This document shows positions 19,375-28,869 of a stretch of DNA of 64,000 nucleotides, piece by piece. The position numbers and the translations under genes were made by a program. How positions within the stretch are numbered: the first letter of the stretch is position 1; the number at the start of each line of letters is the position of its first letter. Below the pieces are notes generated by a model, which did no database searches, was not told the origin of the DNA, and saw only the letters and a program-made list of their open reading frames with translations. This stretch comes from Zunongwangia sp. HGR-M22 (GTDB lineage: Bacteria > Bacteroidota > Bacteroidia > Flavobacteriales > Flavobacteriaceae). The DNA lies in NCBI RefSeq assembly GCF_027594425.1, contig NZ_CP115159.1, positions 1,167,001 through 1,231,000 on the forward strand. The letters run 5' to 3'.

Positions 19375-22300
19375 ATGAGAAAATTTTACTTGCTGATACT
19401 GCTACTGTTTGTAAGCCTGGCAGTCTCGGCACAAGAAAATGCAAAATGGCTACGATATCCGTCGATTTCGCCGAACGGTAAGACCATCATTTTTGGATAC
19501 ATGGGAAACCTTTATCGCGTTAGTAGCGATGGTGGTGTGGCTATTGCCATAACTACAGGAGATGCTTACGATATGCGTCCTGTTTGGAGTAATGATGGTA
19601 AAAGTATCGCCTTTGCTAGTGATCGCTACGGAAATTTTGATGTGTATACCATGCCGGCAACTGGCGGCACACCAACACGATTAACCTTTAATAGCGCCAA
19701 TGATTTTCCTTATGATTTTACACCACAAGATGATAAAATTCTCTACGGAAGTGGGCGCAACGCACCAGCTTCCAGTGTAAGATTTCCTAATCCGGGATTG
19801 TTTCAAAATTTATATACCATTCCTGTAAAAGGAGGAAGACCAGAATTGCTTACCGCCGCAGGAGCTGAAGAAGCTCATTTCAGTAAAGATGGAGAGCATT
19901 TGGTATTTCAGGATAGAAAAGGTTACGAAGATGCCTGGAGAAAACATCATACTTCAGCAGTGACCAGGGATATTTGGTTGTACGATGTAGAAAATGATTC
20001 GTATAAGCAAATTAGTGATTTTGAAGGTGAAGATCGCGAGCCGGTATTCAGTACAGATGCTTCAAAAGTATTTTATCTGAATGAAAAAGACGGTACACAA
20101 AATCTTTACGTGAAAACCCTAAATTCCGGTTCAGAAGAAAAACTGACAAATTTTAAAGATTTTCCGGTTCGTCATTTAAGTATTTCAGATAATGATAAAC
20201 TGTCTTTTTCTTGGAAAGGAGAGGTTTATACATTGATGCCAGGATCTAAGCCTAAAAAATTGGCGATCAAAGTTTTGGATGATGCTGCTTTTGAAGCTAT
20301 CAAAAATATGGATATAAGCAGCGTAACCGAGTTTGCTGTTAGTCCGAACAATAAAGAGATTGCTTTTGTAAACCGTGGGGAAGTTTTTGTTACGGGTGTA
20401 GATGATTCTCGTACCAAAAGAATTACCAATACCTCTACGCAAGAGCGAATGATCAGTTGGTCTCCAAATGGAAAAGAACTTATTTTTTCCGGAGAGAGGG
20501 ATGGTAGCTGGAATGTGTATAAAGCGACGTTAAATCGACCTCAGGAAGAATATTTTTATGCTTCGACCATTGTAGATATCAAGCCATTAATTAATACTGA
20601 AGCTGAAGAATTTCAGGCAAAAATAGCCCCAGATTCATCCAAAATCGCCTTTGTAGAAGAGCGAAATATCTTGAAGGTAATGGATCTAAAATCGGGTAAG
20701 AAAAGAGTTATTCTTCCTGAAGGTAGAAATCATTCTTACAGCGATGGAGACTGGTCTTTTCAATGGAGTCCAGATAGCCGTTGGTTAATGGTAGACGATC
20801 AAAAAGGCTATTTCTTCCTTAACAATACCGCCTTGGTCAAAGCTGATGGTAGTGGTAAAATTTTTCATCCAGTGAATAGCGGATTTGGAGAATCGAATGC
20901 CAAATGGGCAATGGATGGTAAGATGATGACGTACGCCAGTAGTCGTGAAGGTAGAAAATCTTTAGCACTACAGGGAAGTACAGAGCAGGATATCTATGCG
21001 GTTTTTTTCGACCAAAAAGCTTACGATCGTTACACTTTAAGCGAAGAAGAATTCAAGCTTTTAGAAGAGCGTGAGAAAAAGGAGAAAGAAGAAAAGGAAA
21101 AAGCTGAAGAAGACGATAAAAAGTCTAAAAAGAAGAAAGATAATAAAAAAGACGAGCCTTTAAAGCTCGATTTTGATAATCTGGATATCCGTAAAGTAAA
21201 ACTTACGATCAATTCGGCTAGCATTAGTGATTATGTGCTAAATAAAGATGCGAGTAAGGTTTTTTACCTGGCTTCATTTGAAAAAGGATATGACCTTTGG
21301 GTAACTGAACCTAGAACAAGAGAAACTAAGATCTTGGCTAAAATGGGCGGTTCGCCAAGCGGAATCGAAATTAGCGAAGATGGGAAATCATTATTTTTGA
21401 GTAATAACGGCAGATTGGTAAAAGTGGATGCTGAAAGTGGTAAAGTAGATAATATTGCCATTAACGGAGATATGGTAATAGATGCTGCTGCAGAAAGAGA
21501 ATATATGTTTAAACACATGTGGAGACAAGTAACCAAGAAATTCTATGATCCAGAAATTCATGGTATCGATTGGCAAATGTACCATGATGAATACGCTAAG
21601 TTTTTACCGCATATCAACAATAATTACGATTTTCAGGAATTGTTAAGTGAACTTTTAGGCGAATTGAATGCGTCCCACACCGGTGGGCGTTATTATGCTT
21701 CAGGCGCTAACGGAGATCACACTGCTTCTTTAGGATTGTTATATGACGAATCTTATATGGGCGACGGAATTAAAATTTCCGAAGTTATTTCTGGAGGGCC
21801 ACTAGATAATGCCGATAGTAAAATAAAAGCTGGTGATATTATTACAAAGATCAATGGCAAAACCATCGAATCTGATGAAAACTGGAATAAGTATCTAAAT
21901 AATATTCAGGATAAAAATACACTGCTAACGATTAGGAGTGGCAATTCAACTTTTGAAGAAACTATTAAACCGGTTTCAGAAGGAGCTATTCGTAGTTTAA
22001 TGTATAAACGTTGGGTAAGAACTATGGAGCGCAAAACCGATAGCCTTAGTGATGGTAAATTGGGCTACGTACATATTCAGGGAATGAATGACGGAAGTTT
22101 TAGAGATGTTTTTGAAAATGCACTTGGTAAGAATTTAGAAAAAGAAGGTCTTGTGGTAGATACTCGTTTTAATGGTGGTGGTTGGTTACACGACGATCTT
22201 AATACTTTTTTAAGCGGAGAAGAATATCTAAAATTCGCGCCACAGGGAGAAGTGATTAGCGGTGGTGAACCAATGGCTAGATGGACAAAGCCAAGCATTG

Positions 22301-22611
22301 TTCTAATGAGCGAAGGAAACTATAGTGATGCTTTTATCTTCCCTTATGTGTACAAACAAAACGGAATTGGCAAACTGGTAGGAATGCCTGTTGCCGGCAC
22401 CGGTACGGCAGTTTGGTGGGAGCGACAAATAGATCCTTCGATCGTTTTTGGGATCCCTATGGTGGCCACTATCGGAGCCGAAGGAGAACCAACTGAAAAT
22501 ATGGAATTGCAGCCTGATATCGAAGTAGCTTTACCTTATAACGAATTTTTAAGCGGAGAAGATCCACAGCTGCAAACCGCGGTAAAAGAACTTTTAAAGG
22601 AAACCGAATAA
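19375..22611 (+). CDS. Tricorn-like S41 peptidase, exported
   Basis: A 1078-residue protein with a signal peptide ending in VSAQ. Residues about 25-560 form WD40/tricorn-type beta-propeller repeats (ISPNGKTIIFGYMGNLYRVS, VWSNDGKSIAFASDRYGNFD and others). A highly charged Lys/Glu stretch (about 560-600) links to a C1-like region, a PDZ domain (about 785-860; DGIKISEVISGGPLDNADSK) and the S41 catalytic domain, where the serine nucleophile is likely in SEGNYSDAFIFPY. Archaeal tricorn processes oligopeptides downstream of the proteasome; exported bacterial relatives probably degrade peptides in the periplasm. Transcribed alone and followed by a strong terminator. Confidence 0.92.
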   Translation: MRKFYLLILLLFVSLAVSAQENAKWLRYPSISPNGKTIIFGYMGNLYRVSSDGGVAIAITTGDAYDMRPVWSNDGKSIAFASDRYGNFDVYTMPATGGTPTRLTFNSANDFPYDFTPQDDKILYGSGRNAPASSVRFPNPGLFQNLYTIPVKGGRPELLTAAGAEEAHFSKDGEHLVFQDRKGYEDAWRKHHTSAVTRDIWLYDVENDSYKQISDFEGEDREPVFSTDASKVFYLNEKDGTQNLYVKTLNSGSEEKLTNFKDFPVRHLSISDNDKLSFSWKGEVYTLMPGSKPKKLAIKVLDDAAFEAIKNMDISSVTEFAVSPNNKEIAFVNRGEVFVTGVDDSRTKRITNTSTQERMISWSPNGKELIFSGERDGSWNVYKATLNRPQEEYFYASTIVDIKPLINTEAEEFQAKIAPDSSKIAFVEERNILKVMDLKSGKKRVILPEGRNHSYSDGDWSFQWSPDSRWLMVDDQKGYFFLNNTALVKADGSGKIFHPVNSGFGESNAKWAMDGKMMTYASSREGRKSLALQGSTEQDIYAVFFDQKAYDRYTLSEEEFKLLEEREKKEKEEKEKAEEDDKKSKKKKDNKKDEPLKLDFDNLDIRKVKLTINSASISDYVLNKDASKVFYLASFEKGYDLWVTEPRTRETKILAKMGGSPSGIEISEDGKSLFLSNNGRLVKVDAESGKVDNIAINGDMVIDAAAEREYMFKHMWRQVTKKFYDPEIHGIDWQMYHDEYAKFLPHINNNYDFQELLSELLGELNASHTGGRYYASGANGDHTASLGLLYDESYMGDGIKISEVISGGPLDNADSKIKAGDIITKINGKTIESDENWNKYLNNIQDKNTLLTIRSGNSTFEETIKPVSEGAIRSLMYKRWVRTMERKTDSLSDGKLGYVHIQGMNDGSFRDVFENALGKNLEKEGLVVDTRFNGGGWLHDDLNTFLSGEEYLKFAPQGEVISGGEPMARWTKPSIVLMSEGNYSDAFIFPYVYKQNGIGKLVGMPVAGTGTAVWWERQIDPSIVFGIPMVATIGAEGEPTENMELQPDIEVALPYNEFLSGEDPQLQTAVKELLKETE

Positions 22612-22656
22612 GATTTTTAAAAACTTAGTCGATTTCGATCTAAAATCAAAATTAAG

Positions 22657-22693
22657 AACTGCCTCGTAAAATTTTTTACGGGGCAGTTTTTTT
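22657..22693 (+). terminator. Terminator after the tricorn-like peptidase
   Basis: AACTGCCTCGTAAA pairs with TTTACGGGGCAGTT (one mismatch/G-U) and is followed by TTTTTT. Confidence 0.88.
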
Positions 22694-22733
22694 ATACCCA
22701 ACAATAGTTTATTTTTAGGTTTTGCATTTCAAT

Positions 22734-23612
22734 ATGAAGCTAACTTACCCCAGCAAAGTTTATTTAAATGGAGAATGGCTGAAGCCTGAAGAGGCGAAAA
22801 TCTCTGTTTTTGATCGTGGTTTTTTGTTTGGTGACGGCATTTACGAAGTCATTCCTTTTTACAGCGGAAAGTTGTTTTTGCTGAAGGAACATTTAGACCG
22901 ATTAAAATATTCTCTAAATGAAGTCGAGCTGAAATGCAATATTGGTGATTTTGAAGCACTAATTTTAAAAGGGATCGATCTGGCTGAATTAAACCAGGAA
23001 GACGGCGCAATTTACATTCAGGTGAGCAGGGGAATGGCGCCAAGAACACATTCTTTTCCTGAAAAATACGATGCTACAGTGCTTATGTATGCCTATAAAA
23101 CCAATCTTAAAGGTTTTCAGCAGGAATTTAAGGATGTGGTGGTGTCAAACGACCTGCGTTGGCATCGTTGCGATATAAAATCGGTTTCCTTAATGGCCAA
23201 TATTCTTGCTAATACCGAAGCTAAAAAAGGTGGTTTTGCTGAAAATATAATGATTAGAGACGGTTTTTTTACTGAAGGTTCGCATTCTTCCCTGTTTTTT
23301 GTCAAAAATAAAACGGTCTATACGCATCCAAAAGGACATTTTATTTTACCGGGAATTACCCGAAATTTATTGATAAAATTGTGTAAAGAGAACAATATTG
23401 AAATTGTTGAAAAAGCGCTTTCGGTTTCAGAATTAGATGAAGTAACCGAAGTTTTTATCACCGGAACAACTACTCAGATCACTGCTATTAAGAATCTACA
23501 TTTTCCAGATAAAATTTTGAATTTTGGAGATGAAATTGGGAAAGTAACCAAAAGACTTCAGCAATTATTTTCCGAAGAAGTTAAAAAGCAACTAGGAATA
23601 ACTATTTTATAG
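22734..23612 (+). CDS. Class IV aminotransferase, D-amino-acid type
   Basis: A 292-residue PLP enzyme of fold type IV, the group of branched-chain and D-amino-acid aminotransferases and aminodeoxychorismate lyase. The N-terminal YLNGEWLKPEEAKISVFDRG and GDGIYEVI match D-amino-acid transaminases. The PLP-binding lysine is in RCDIKSVSLMANILA, and the PLP-phosphate loop includes EGSHSSLFFV and TGTTTQITAI. A D-alanine aminotransferase role, supplying D-Glu/D-Ala for cell wall, is most likely but not certain. I chose the ATG at 22734; the frame extends upstream only to a TTG. Confidence 0.88.
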   Translation: MKLTYPSKVYLNGEWLKPEEAKISVFDRGFLFGDGIYEVIPFYSGKLFLLKEHLDRLKYSLNEVELKCNIGDFEALILKGIDLAELNQEDGAIYIQVSRGMAPRTHSFPEKYDATVLMYAYKTNLKGFQQEFKDVVVSNDLRWHRCDIKSVSLMANILANTEAKKGGFAENIMIRDGFFTEGSHSSLFFVKNKTVYTHPKGHFILPGITRNLLIKLCKENNIEIVEKALSVSELDEVTEVFITGTTTQITAIKNLHFPDKILNFGDEIGKVTKRLQQLFSEEVKKQLGITIL

Positions 23613-23613
23613 T

Positions 23614-23706
23614 TTACTCGATAATCGTGATCAAATGCTACGGGGCTTGCCTCGAAATATTGAATAATTTTCTGATAAATGTTTTATGGGTATGCCTTAG
23701 CTAATT
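23614..23706. repeat. Dispersed intergenic repeat, copy B
   Basis: This starts 2 bases after the aminotransferase stop and matches the copy at 7231-7317 in ordered blocks (TTACTCGATAATCG; TTGCCTCGA; ATGGGTATGCCTTAG). The spacing between the first two blocks is 32 here and 31 in copy A. Confidence 0.65.
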
Positions 23707-23825
23707 TAATTTACAATGAGATAGTTAAAATTAGAAGGTTGATAAATTGATTTTTTATTTTCTTAAATAATAATTGAATTTCTGCACCGTTTTAAGAAAC
23801 CAAAATCAAAGATTAGAATTATTTT

Positions 23826-24077
23826 ATGTTAGACCTACTTATCGTTAAAAAGCTAACCCGTAAAGGAAAAACTGCGTACTGGATTATACAACTTACTCTG
23901 GATATACTTTTTATTGGCTATCTATTTCTATTTATGGATTACGATATGGATCGTTTAACAGGAGATGGCTACGGAATTTTAATTGTAGGCATTGTAGTTT
24001 CCTTATTAATTTCAGCAGGTATTTGCTTGAGCCTTTGGAAGAAACCAAAAGAAGAATCCAATACTGAAGAAGATTAA
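23826..24077 (+). CDS. Small two-helix membrane protein, unknown
   Basis: An 83-residue protein with two predicted membrane helices (about residues 17-37 and 48-69), a basic N-terminus and an acidic tail ending NTEED. No family recognised. It stands alone between the dispersed repeat and rimO. Confidence 0.65.
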   Translation: MLDLLIVKKLTRKGKTAYWIIQLTLDILFIGYLFLFMDYDMDRLTGDGYGILIVGIVVSLLISAGICLSLWKKPKEESNTEED

Positions 24078-24142
24078 AAGCTATAAATAGAGTGAAAGCG
24101 CTAATTTTTCCATGAGATCCTTAGTATTTCGTTCATCTTCAC

Positions 24143-24150
24143 TACTTTTG
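24143..24150 (+). promoter_or_regulatory. -7 promoter element of rimO
   Basis: TACTTTTG, an exact TAnnTTTG match, 22 bases before the rimO ATG at 24173. Confidence 0.6.
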
Positions 24151-24172
24151 CACTCCTAAACGAAGATTGTAC

Positions 24173-25522
24173 ATGAGGACTAAATCGCTAAAAAAGAACA
24201 GGATAAATGTAGTAACCCTTGGTTGTAGTAAAAATGTTTACGACAGCGAGGTGTTGATGGGGCAGTTAAAAGCGAATAATAAAGAGGTTGTTCACGAGCA
24301 AGAAGGTAACATCGTAGTAATAAACACTTGCGGATTTATAGACAATGCCAAAGAACAATCGGTAAACACAATTTTAGAGTTTGTAGAGAAAAAAGAGCAG
24401 GGCGATGTAGATAAGGTTTTTGTAACCGGATGCTTAAGTGAGCGTTATAAGCCAGATCTACAAAAGGAAATTCCTAATGTAGATCAATATTTTGGTACTA
24501 CAGAACTTCCTGGTTTGCTAAAAGCCTTGGAAGCCGATTACAAACATGAGCTTATTGGTGAGCGTTTAACTACAACACCAAAAAATTATGCCTATTTAAA
24601 GATTGCTGAAGGTTGTGATCGTCCTTGTAGTTTTTGTGCTATCCCGTTAATGCGCGGTGGTCATAAATCTACGCCAATCGAACATTTGGTGACTGAAGCT
24701 AAAAAACTGGCGGCAAACGGTGTAAAAGAGTTAATTCTTATCGCGCAGGATCTTACTTATTATGGTCTTGATCTTTATAAGAAAAGAAATTTGGCTGAAT
24801 TACTAGAGAATTTGGTGAAAGTTGAAGGTATTGAATGGATTCGTTTACATTATGCTTTCCCAACCGGTTTCCCTATGGATGTATTAGAGATCATGAAGCG
24901 TGAGCCTAAGATCTGTAACTACCTTGATATCCCGTTACAACATATTTCAGATGAGCTATTAAAGTCGATGCGTCGAGGTACTACTCACAAAAAAACCACA
25001 GACCTTCTATATAAATTCCGTGAAATAGTACCAGAGATGGCGATTAGAACAACTCTTATTGTTGGCTATCCGGGAGAAACCGAAGCACATTTTCAGGAAT
25101 TAAAAGAATGGGTTAAAGAAATGCGTTTTGAGCGTTTGGGTTGTTTTACTTATTCTCACGAAGAAAACACACATGCTTATAATCTTGAAGATGATGTTCC
25201 AGACGACGTTAAGCAAGAGCGCGCTAATGAGATCATGGAAATTCAGTCTCAAATTTCCTGGGAATTGAATCAGCAGAAAATTGGGAAAACCTTTAAGGTG
25301 ATCATCGATAGAAAAGAAGGAAATTATTTTATTGGTAGAACCGAATTTGATTCTCCAGATGTAGATAATGAAGTCTTAATTGATGCTACGGAAATTTATC
25401 TGAAAACTGGCGAATATTACGATATTAAAATAACAGATGCTGCCGACTTTGATTTGTACGGAACGCCTCTTAATGCAGAAGCAAAACCAACCCGTAAAGA
25501 ATTAAAAGTAAAAACGGTTTAG
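24173..25522 (+). CDS. rimO: Ribosomal protein S12 methylthiotransferase RimO
   Basis: A 449-residue radical-SAM enzyme that adds a methylthio group to the conserved aspartate of ribosomal protein uS12. The N-terminal UPF0004 domain (VVTLGCSKNVYDSEVLMGQL) has cysteines for the auxiliary Fe-S cluster (also INTCGF and TGCLSERY). The radical-SAM CxxxCxxC triad is in GCDRPCSFCAIPLMRG, and the C-terminal TRAM domain starts near residue 370 (IGKTFKVIIDRKEGNYFIGR). Start: the ATG at 24173, since the upstream extension is a TTG. Length is standard. Confidence 0.96.
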   Translation: MRTKSLKKNRINVVTLGCSKNVYDSEVLMGQLKANNKEVVHEQEGNIVVINTCGFIDNAKEQSVNTILEFVEKKEQGDVDKVFVTGCLSERYKPDLQKEIPNVDQYFGTTELPGLLKALEADYKHELIGERLTTTPKNYAYLKIAEGCDRPCSFCAIPLMRGGHKSTPIEHLVTEAKKLAANGVKELILIAQDLTYYGLDLYKKRNLAELLENLVKVEGIEWIRLHYAFPTGFPMDVLEIMKREPKICNYLDIPLQHISDELLKSMRRGTTHKKTTDLLYKFREIVPEMAIRTTLIVGYPGETEAHFQELKEWVKEMRFERLGCFTYSHEENTHAYNLEDDVPDDVKQERANEIMEIQSQISWELNQQKIGKTFKVIIDRKEGNYFIGRTEFDSPDVDNEVLIDATEIYLKTGEYYDIKITDAADFDLYGTPLNAEAKPTRKELKVKTV

Positions 25523-25545
25523 CGTAAATTATTATAGGAAATATT

Positions 25546-25586
25546 AAAGGATTTCGATTTTTTTAGGTCGGAATCCTTTTTTTTTT
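25546..25586 (+). terminator. Terminator after rimO
   Basis: AAAGGATTTCGA pairs with TCGGAATCCTTT (one mismatch) and ends in a long T run. Confidence 0.85.
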
Positions 25587-25647
25587 ATGCAGTTTCTTTA
25601 ACATTGAGGTGTTTTTTTAATATTTTGGTAGTATACAAAATACTTGC

Positions 25648-27693
25648 ATGTACCAGGAACAATTTGAACATCTAAGTTTTAGAGAGAAATTGATAAATGC
25701 TACCAGAGATTTTTTTTCAATTTCACTAGTTTGGCTTTTGTTGTTATTTCTGCTAAGTATTTTAGAGCTTTTGTACAATGAAGCATTGCATTCTTTACCA
25801 GAAAACTTCTTCGATTTACTGTTTTACAGCTGCTGGATGGATGTTCTACTTTGGCTGAAATTGGGCGTTTTCTGTTATATTTTTTATGCGATTCTTTATG
25901 TAATTCATCCTAAATCGGCTAAAGCTATTTTTAAAACTTTTATTTGTATCGCAGCAGTTATACAAACCGGTTTGGTTTTATATTTTACTACTTCTTTAAA
26001 CTTACTTGGGGCAGATCTTTTTAGTTACTCCTTAGGAGATGTTCAGCAAACATTGGGAGCTTCTGGTGGATTGAGTTTTATAGCGATACTTCAATTTTTA
26101 GTCGTTATTGGTTTTTGTATAGCTATTTTGTGGTGGTTACCAAAATTCATAAAATTACCATTGTTTGTCTCCGTGATCTATCCTTTAGCTTCTGTTATTG
26201 TATTTTTTACACCAGACATTTCAGGATGGGAGCAGATAAGTTTACAAACCACTTATGCTAGTAATCTGGTCACCAATAAATCTGATTATTTTTTTACGAG
26301 CTTCTATTATTACTTTTTCCCAAAAACAGATTACGATGTAGATATTTATGCTGATAATTATATTGGTATTTACGATAATCTTGATAACTCGATTGTCGCA
26401 TTTGAATATTTAGATGAAGTAAATTATCCATTTTATCACATCGAATTAGATAGCGATGTTCTTTCTCCGTTTTTTAATTTGAATGAAAAAAAGCCGAATA
26501 TTATTATTGTTTTGGTCGAAGGTTTAGGACGCGCATTTACAAATAAAGGTGCATATTTAGGAAACTGGACGCCTTTCTTAGATTCGCTTTCTACTAAGAG
26601 TTTGTATTGGAAAAATTTTCTTAGTCAGGGTGGGCGTACTTTTGCTGTACTACCTTCTATTTTGGGATCACTGCCATTTGCGCAAAGTGGTTATTTGGGA
26701 TTGGGAGAACAAATGCCCGATCAGCTTTCGTTACTTAATCTTTTAAAGCATAATGGTTATGAAACCTCTTTTTATTACGGTGGTAATGCGAGTTTCGATA
26801 ATATGGAACTGTATTTAAGAAGAAATAATATTGATGATCTAATCGACAAAGATGAGTTTTCTACAAAAGAAGGATTATTACCAGAAATAAACGGATTTAC
26901 CTGGGGATATGATGATGAAGCACTTTATACAGAATATTTAAAAACAAGACCTTCAGATAGCGCTGCAAAGCCACAATTAGGCGTTTTACTTACAGTATCG
27001 TCCCATAACCCTTTTAAAATTAATCATCAGCAGGAGTATTACGATCGCTTTGAACAGCGTATGGAGCAATTGGAGTTTACCGATTCTCAAAAGCAAGATT
27101 ACCGTTCTTATCGCGATCAATACGCCAGTATTTTGTATACCGATGAAATGCTGAAAGAATTTTTTGATAGCTACAAGAAAAGACCAGATTTTGAGAATAC
27201 TATTTTCTTAATAACAGGCGATCACCGTTTACCCGAAATCCCGATGGCTACTGTTATAGATCGATATCATGTACCTTTAATTATGTATTCTCCAATGCTT
27301 AGCAGAACTTCAGAAATAGCTTCGATATCCTCACACCAAGATGTTACCCCCAGTCTTTTAAATTTGCTGAAATCGAATTATAAAATGGATCTTCCCGAAA
27401 ACTATAGTTGGTTAGGAAAAGGCTTAGACACTGTGGTAAATTTTAGAAATGTTCATCGCATTCCATTAATCCAAACAAAAGTAAATATGAAAGACTACAT
27501 AGTTGGAAAATACCATCTTAATGGTGATCGCCTGTATGAGATTCTTGAAAATATGGGATCGAGACCAGTAAACGATCCCGAGCAGCAACAAAGCATTTTG
27601 GATGCTTACAATGGATTTAAGCAAAAGAACGCGATAATTACCAACGGAGGGAAAATAATTCCGGATTCAGTTTATGCGAAATATGCCAACTAA
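25648..27693 (+). CDS. LTA-synthase-like membrane sulfatase family protein
   Basis: A 681-residue inner-membrane protein with about five N-terminal helices (residues 20-195) and a large periplasmic alkaline-phosphatase/sulfatase domain (about 285-610). Conserved parts: NIIIVLVEGLGRAF (metal Glu of the LtaS group), SQGGRTFAVLPSILGSLPF (region of the catalytic Thr), FLITGDHRLPE (metal D-H) and SSHQDVTPSLLNLL. In Firmicutes such proteins polymerise phosphoglycerol; in Gram-negatives relatives transfer phosphoglycerol or phosphoethanolamine to glycans or lipids. The stop codon overlaps that of the next, convergent gene (bases 27690-27693), and the two convergent genes may belong to the same envelope process. 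Confidence 0.85.
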   Translation: MYQEQFEHLSFREKLINATRDFFSISLVWLLLLFLLSILELLYNEALHSLPENFFDLLFYSCWMDVLLWLKLGVFCYIFYAILYVIHPKSAKAIFKTFICIAAVIQTGLVLYFTTSLNLLGADLFSYSLGDVQQTLGASGGLSFIAILQFLVVIGFCIAILWWLPKFIKLPLFVSVIYPLASVIVFFTPDISGWEQISLQTTYASNLVTNKSDYFFTSFYYYFFPKTDYDVDIYADNYIGIYDNLDNSIVAFEYLDEVNYPFYHIELDSDVLSPFFNLNEKKPNIIIVLVEGLGRAFTNKGAYLGNWTPFLDSLSTKSLYWKNFLSQGGRTFAVLPSILGSLPFAQSGYLGLGEQMPDQLSLLNLLKHNGYETSFYYGGNASFDNMELYLRRNNIDDLIDKDEFSTKEGLLPEINGFTWGYDDEALYTEYLKTRPSDSAAKPQLGVLLTVSSHNPFKINHQQEYYDRFEQRMEQLEFTDSQKQDYRSYRDQYASILYTDEMLKEFFDSYKKRPDFENTIFLITGDHRLPEIPMATVIDRYHVPLIMYSPMLSRTSEIASISSHQDVTPSLLNLLKSNYKMDLPENYSWLGKGLDTVVNFRNVHRIPLIQTKVNMKDYIVGKYHLNGDRLYEILENMGSRPVNDPEQQQSILDAYNGFKQKNAIITNGGKIIPDSVYAKYAN

Positions 27694-28868
27694 GATTCGT
27701 TATTTTTGCTGCTAATTTTTGCTTGGTAATCTTCTAAAATAGTTTGAAGCATTGGGCGGTAAAATTTCCAGAAGAAGCTAGCTCTTTCAGTTTTATCCCT
27801 ATCATTATAAAATAATCGCTTAAAAACACCAATTCCTTTAAAATATGAGGTTCCCATGGTAATTGGATTATCGCAAAAATCTCCGGAAAAATAATAAAAT
27901 TCGTAATCGTTATCTACATGATAAGTTACCGCTGGAAACGAATTTGGAATACCATATTTCTTTAATTCCTGGCTGCCTTTTTCAGTGGTAAAAAGCTTAT
28001 AATTTGCAGCGGTTTTATTGATTGCCGAATTGTTTTGAACAATATCGAACCAAAATGGATATTTCATTTCCTCTGGCAGGGAGAAGCGTTTTCTTCCGTA
28101 GTCATTACTTAAAATCTGCGGGATTTCACGTTCTAAGTGTATACTGTCTTCTAAAATGGTTACCTGGTCACTCTCGTGTACAAAAGCAATTCCCGATTTT
28201 TTAAACGGCCATTTATTACCATGTTGATTTAAGTAATTTTTAATAAGCCAACGCGGTAATTCTTTGTTAACCAAAGTATCCAGATTATCGAAATAACGAC
28301 CAGTCCAGCCTGTCCATTGGATACCAAAAGTCCGTTCAAATTTTCTACGGATATCGAAAGCGGTAGGGGATGCAAACGTATTAAACTCGGTAATAACCAA
28401 TTTGTTTTTATCTTTCATTTTCTGAAGCAACTCCATATCATTCTCCTTCAATCCGCCATACACAATACCCGATCGCTCTGTTTGATTTTTTTGCTCATAC
28501 CACTCGTTGGTATAAATTCCGTAGGTATCAGTAAAATACACCAAATCGGCATCATTGCTTAGTTGTTCAATTTTGTTTGAAGGGAATCGTTCTAGACCTT
28601 TAAGTTCAAATTCTTCATTTTGTTTCGGGAAAAAACCAAAATAATCTGCGCTTCTTTTATAGAATTTGGTTGAAGTTTTGGTGTATTTTTTATAATTAAG
28701 AATCCAGTCTAAAGAAATATGTTCCTGGCCCTCTTTAGTTAAAACAGTTTTATCTATAATGGCTGCAACCATCTTTGTTTTGGGCGTAAAAAACCACGCC
28801 AAAAACATAAAAACCGGAGTTAATAATATTAAAATTAAGATGATGTGTTTTAAACGCTTTTTTAGCAT
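27690..28868 (-). CDS. Membrane-anchored periplasmic protein, unknown
   Basis: A 392-residue protein with one N-terminal membrane anchor (residues about 8-28) and a long soluble, presumably periplasmic, part. No family motif is recognised with confidence. VYFTDTYGIYTNEWYEQKNQ and the repeated Asp/Tyr-rich strands suggest an enzyme-like alpha/beta fold. It sits one base downstream of the YaiO-type gene on the same strand and overlaps the stop of the LTA-synthase-like gene, so a role in the same surface-glycan process is a reasonable guess. Confidence 0.6.
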   Translation of the reverse strand: MLKKRLKHIILILILLTPVFMFLAWFFTPKTKMVAAIIDKTVLTKEGQEHISLDWILNYKKYTKTSTKFYKRSADYFGFFPKQNEEFELKGLERFPSNKIEQLSNDADLVYFTDTYGIYTNEWYEQKNQTERSGIVYGGLKENDMELLQKMKDKNKLVITEFNTFASPTAFDIRRKFERTFGIQWTGWTGRYFDNLDTLVNKELPRWLIKNYLNQHGNKWPFKKSGIAFVHESDQVTILEDSIHLEREIPQILSNDYGRKRFSLPEEMKYPFWFDIVQNNSAINKTAANYKLFTTEKGSQELKKYGIPNSFPAVTYHVDNDYEFYYFSGDFCDNPITMGTSYFKGIGVFKRLFYNDRDKTERASFFWKFYRPMLQTILEDYQAKISSKNNES

Positions 28869-28869
28869 T

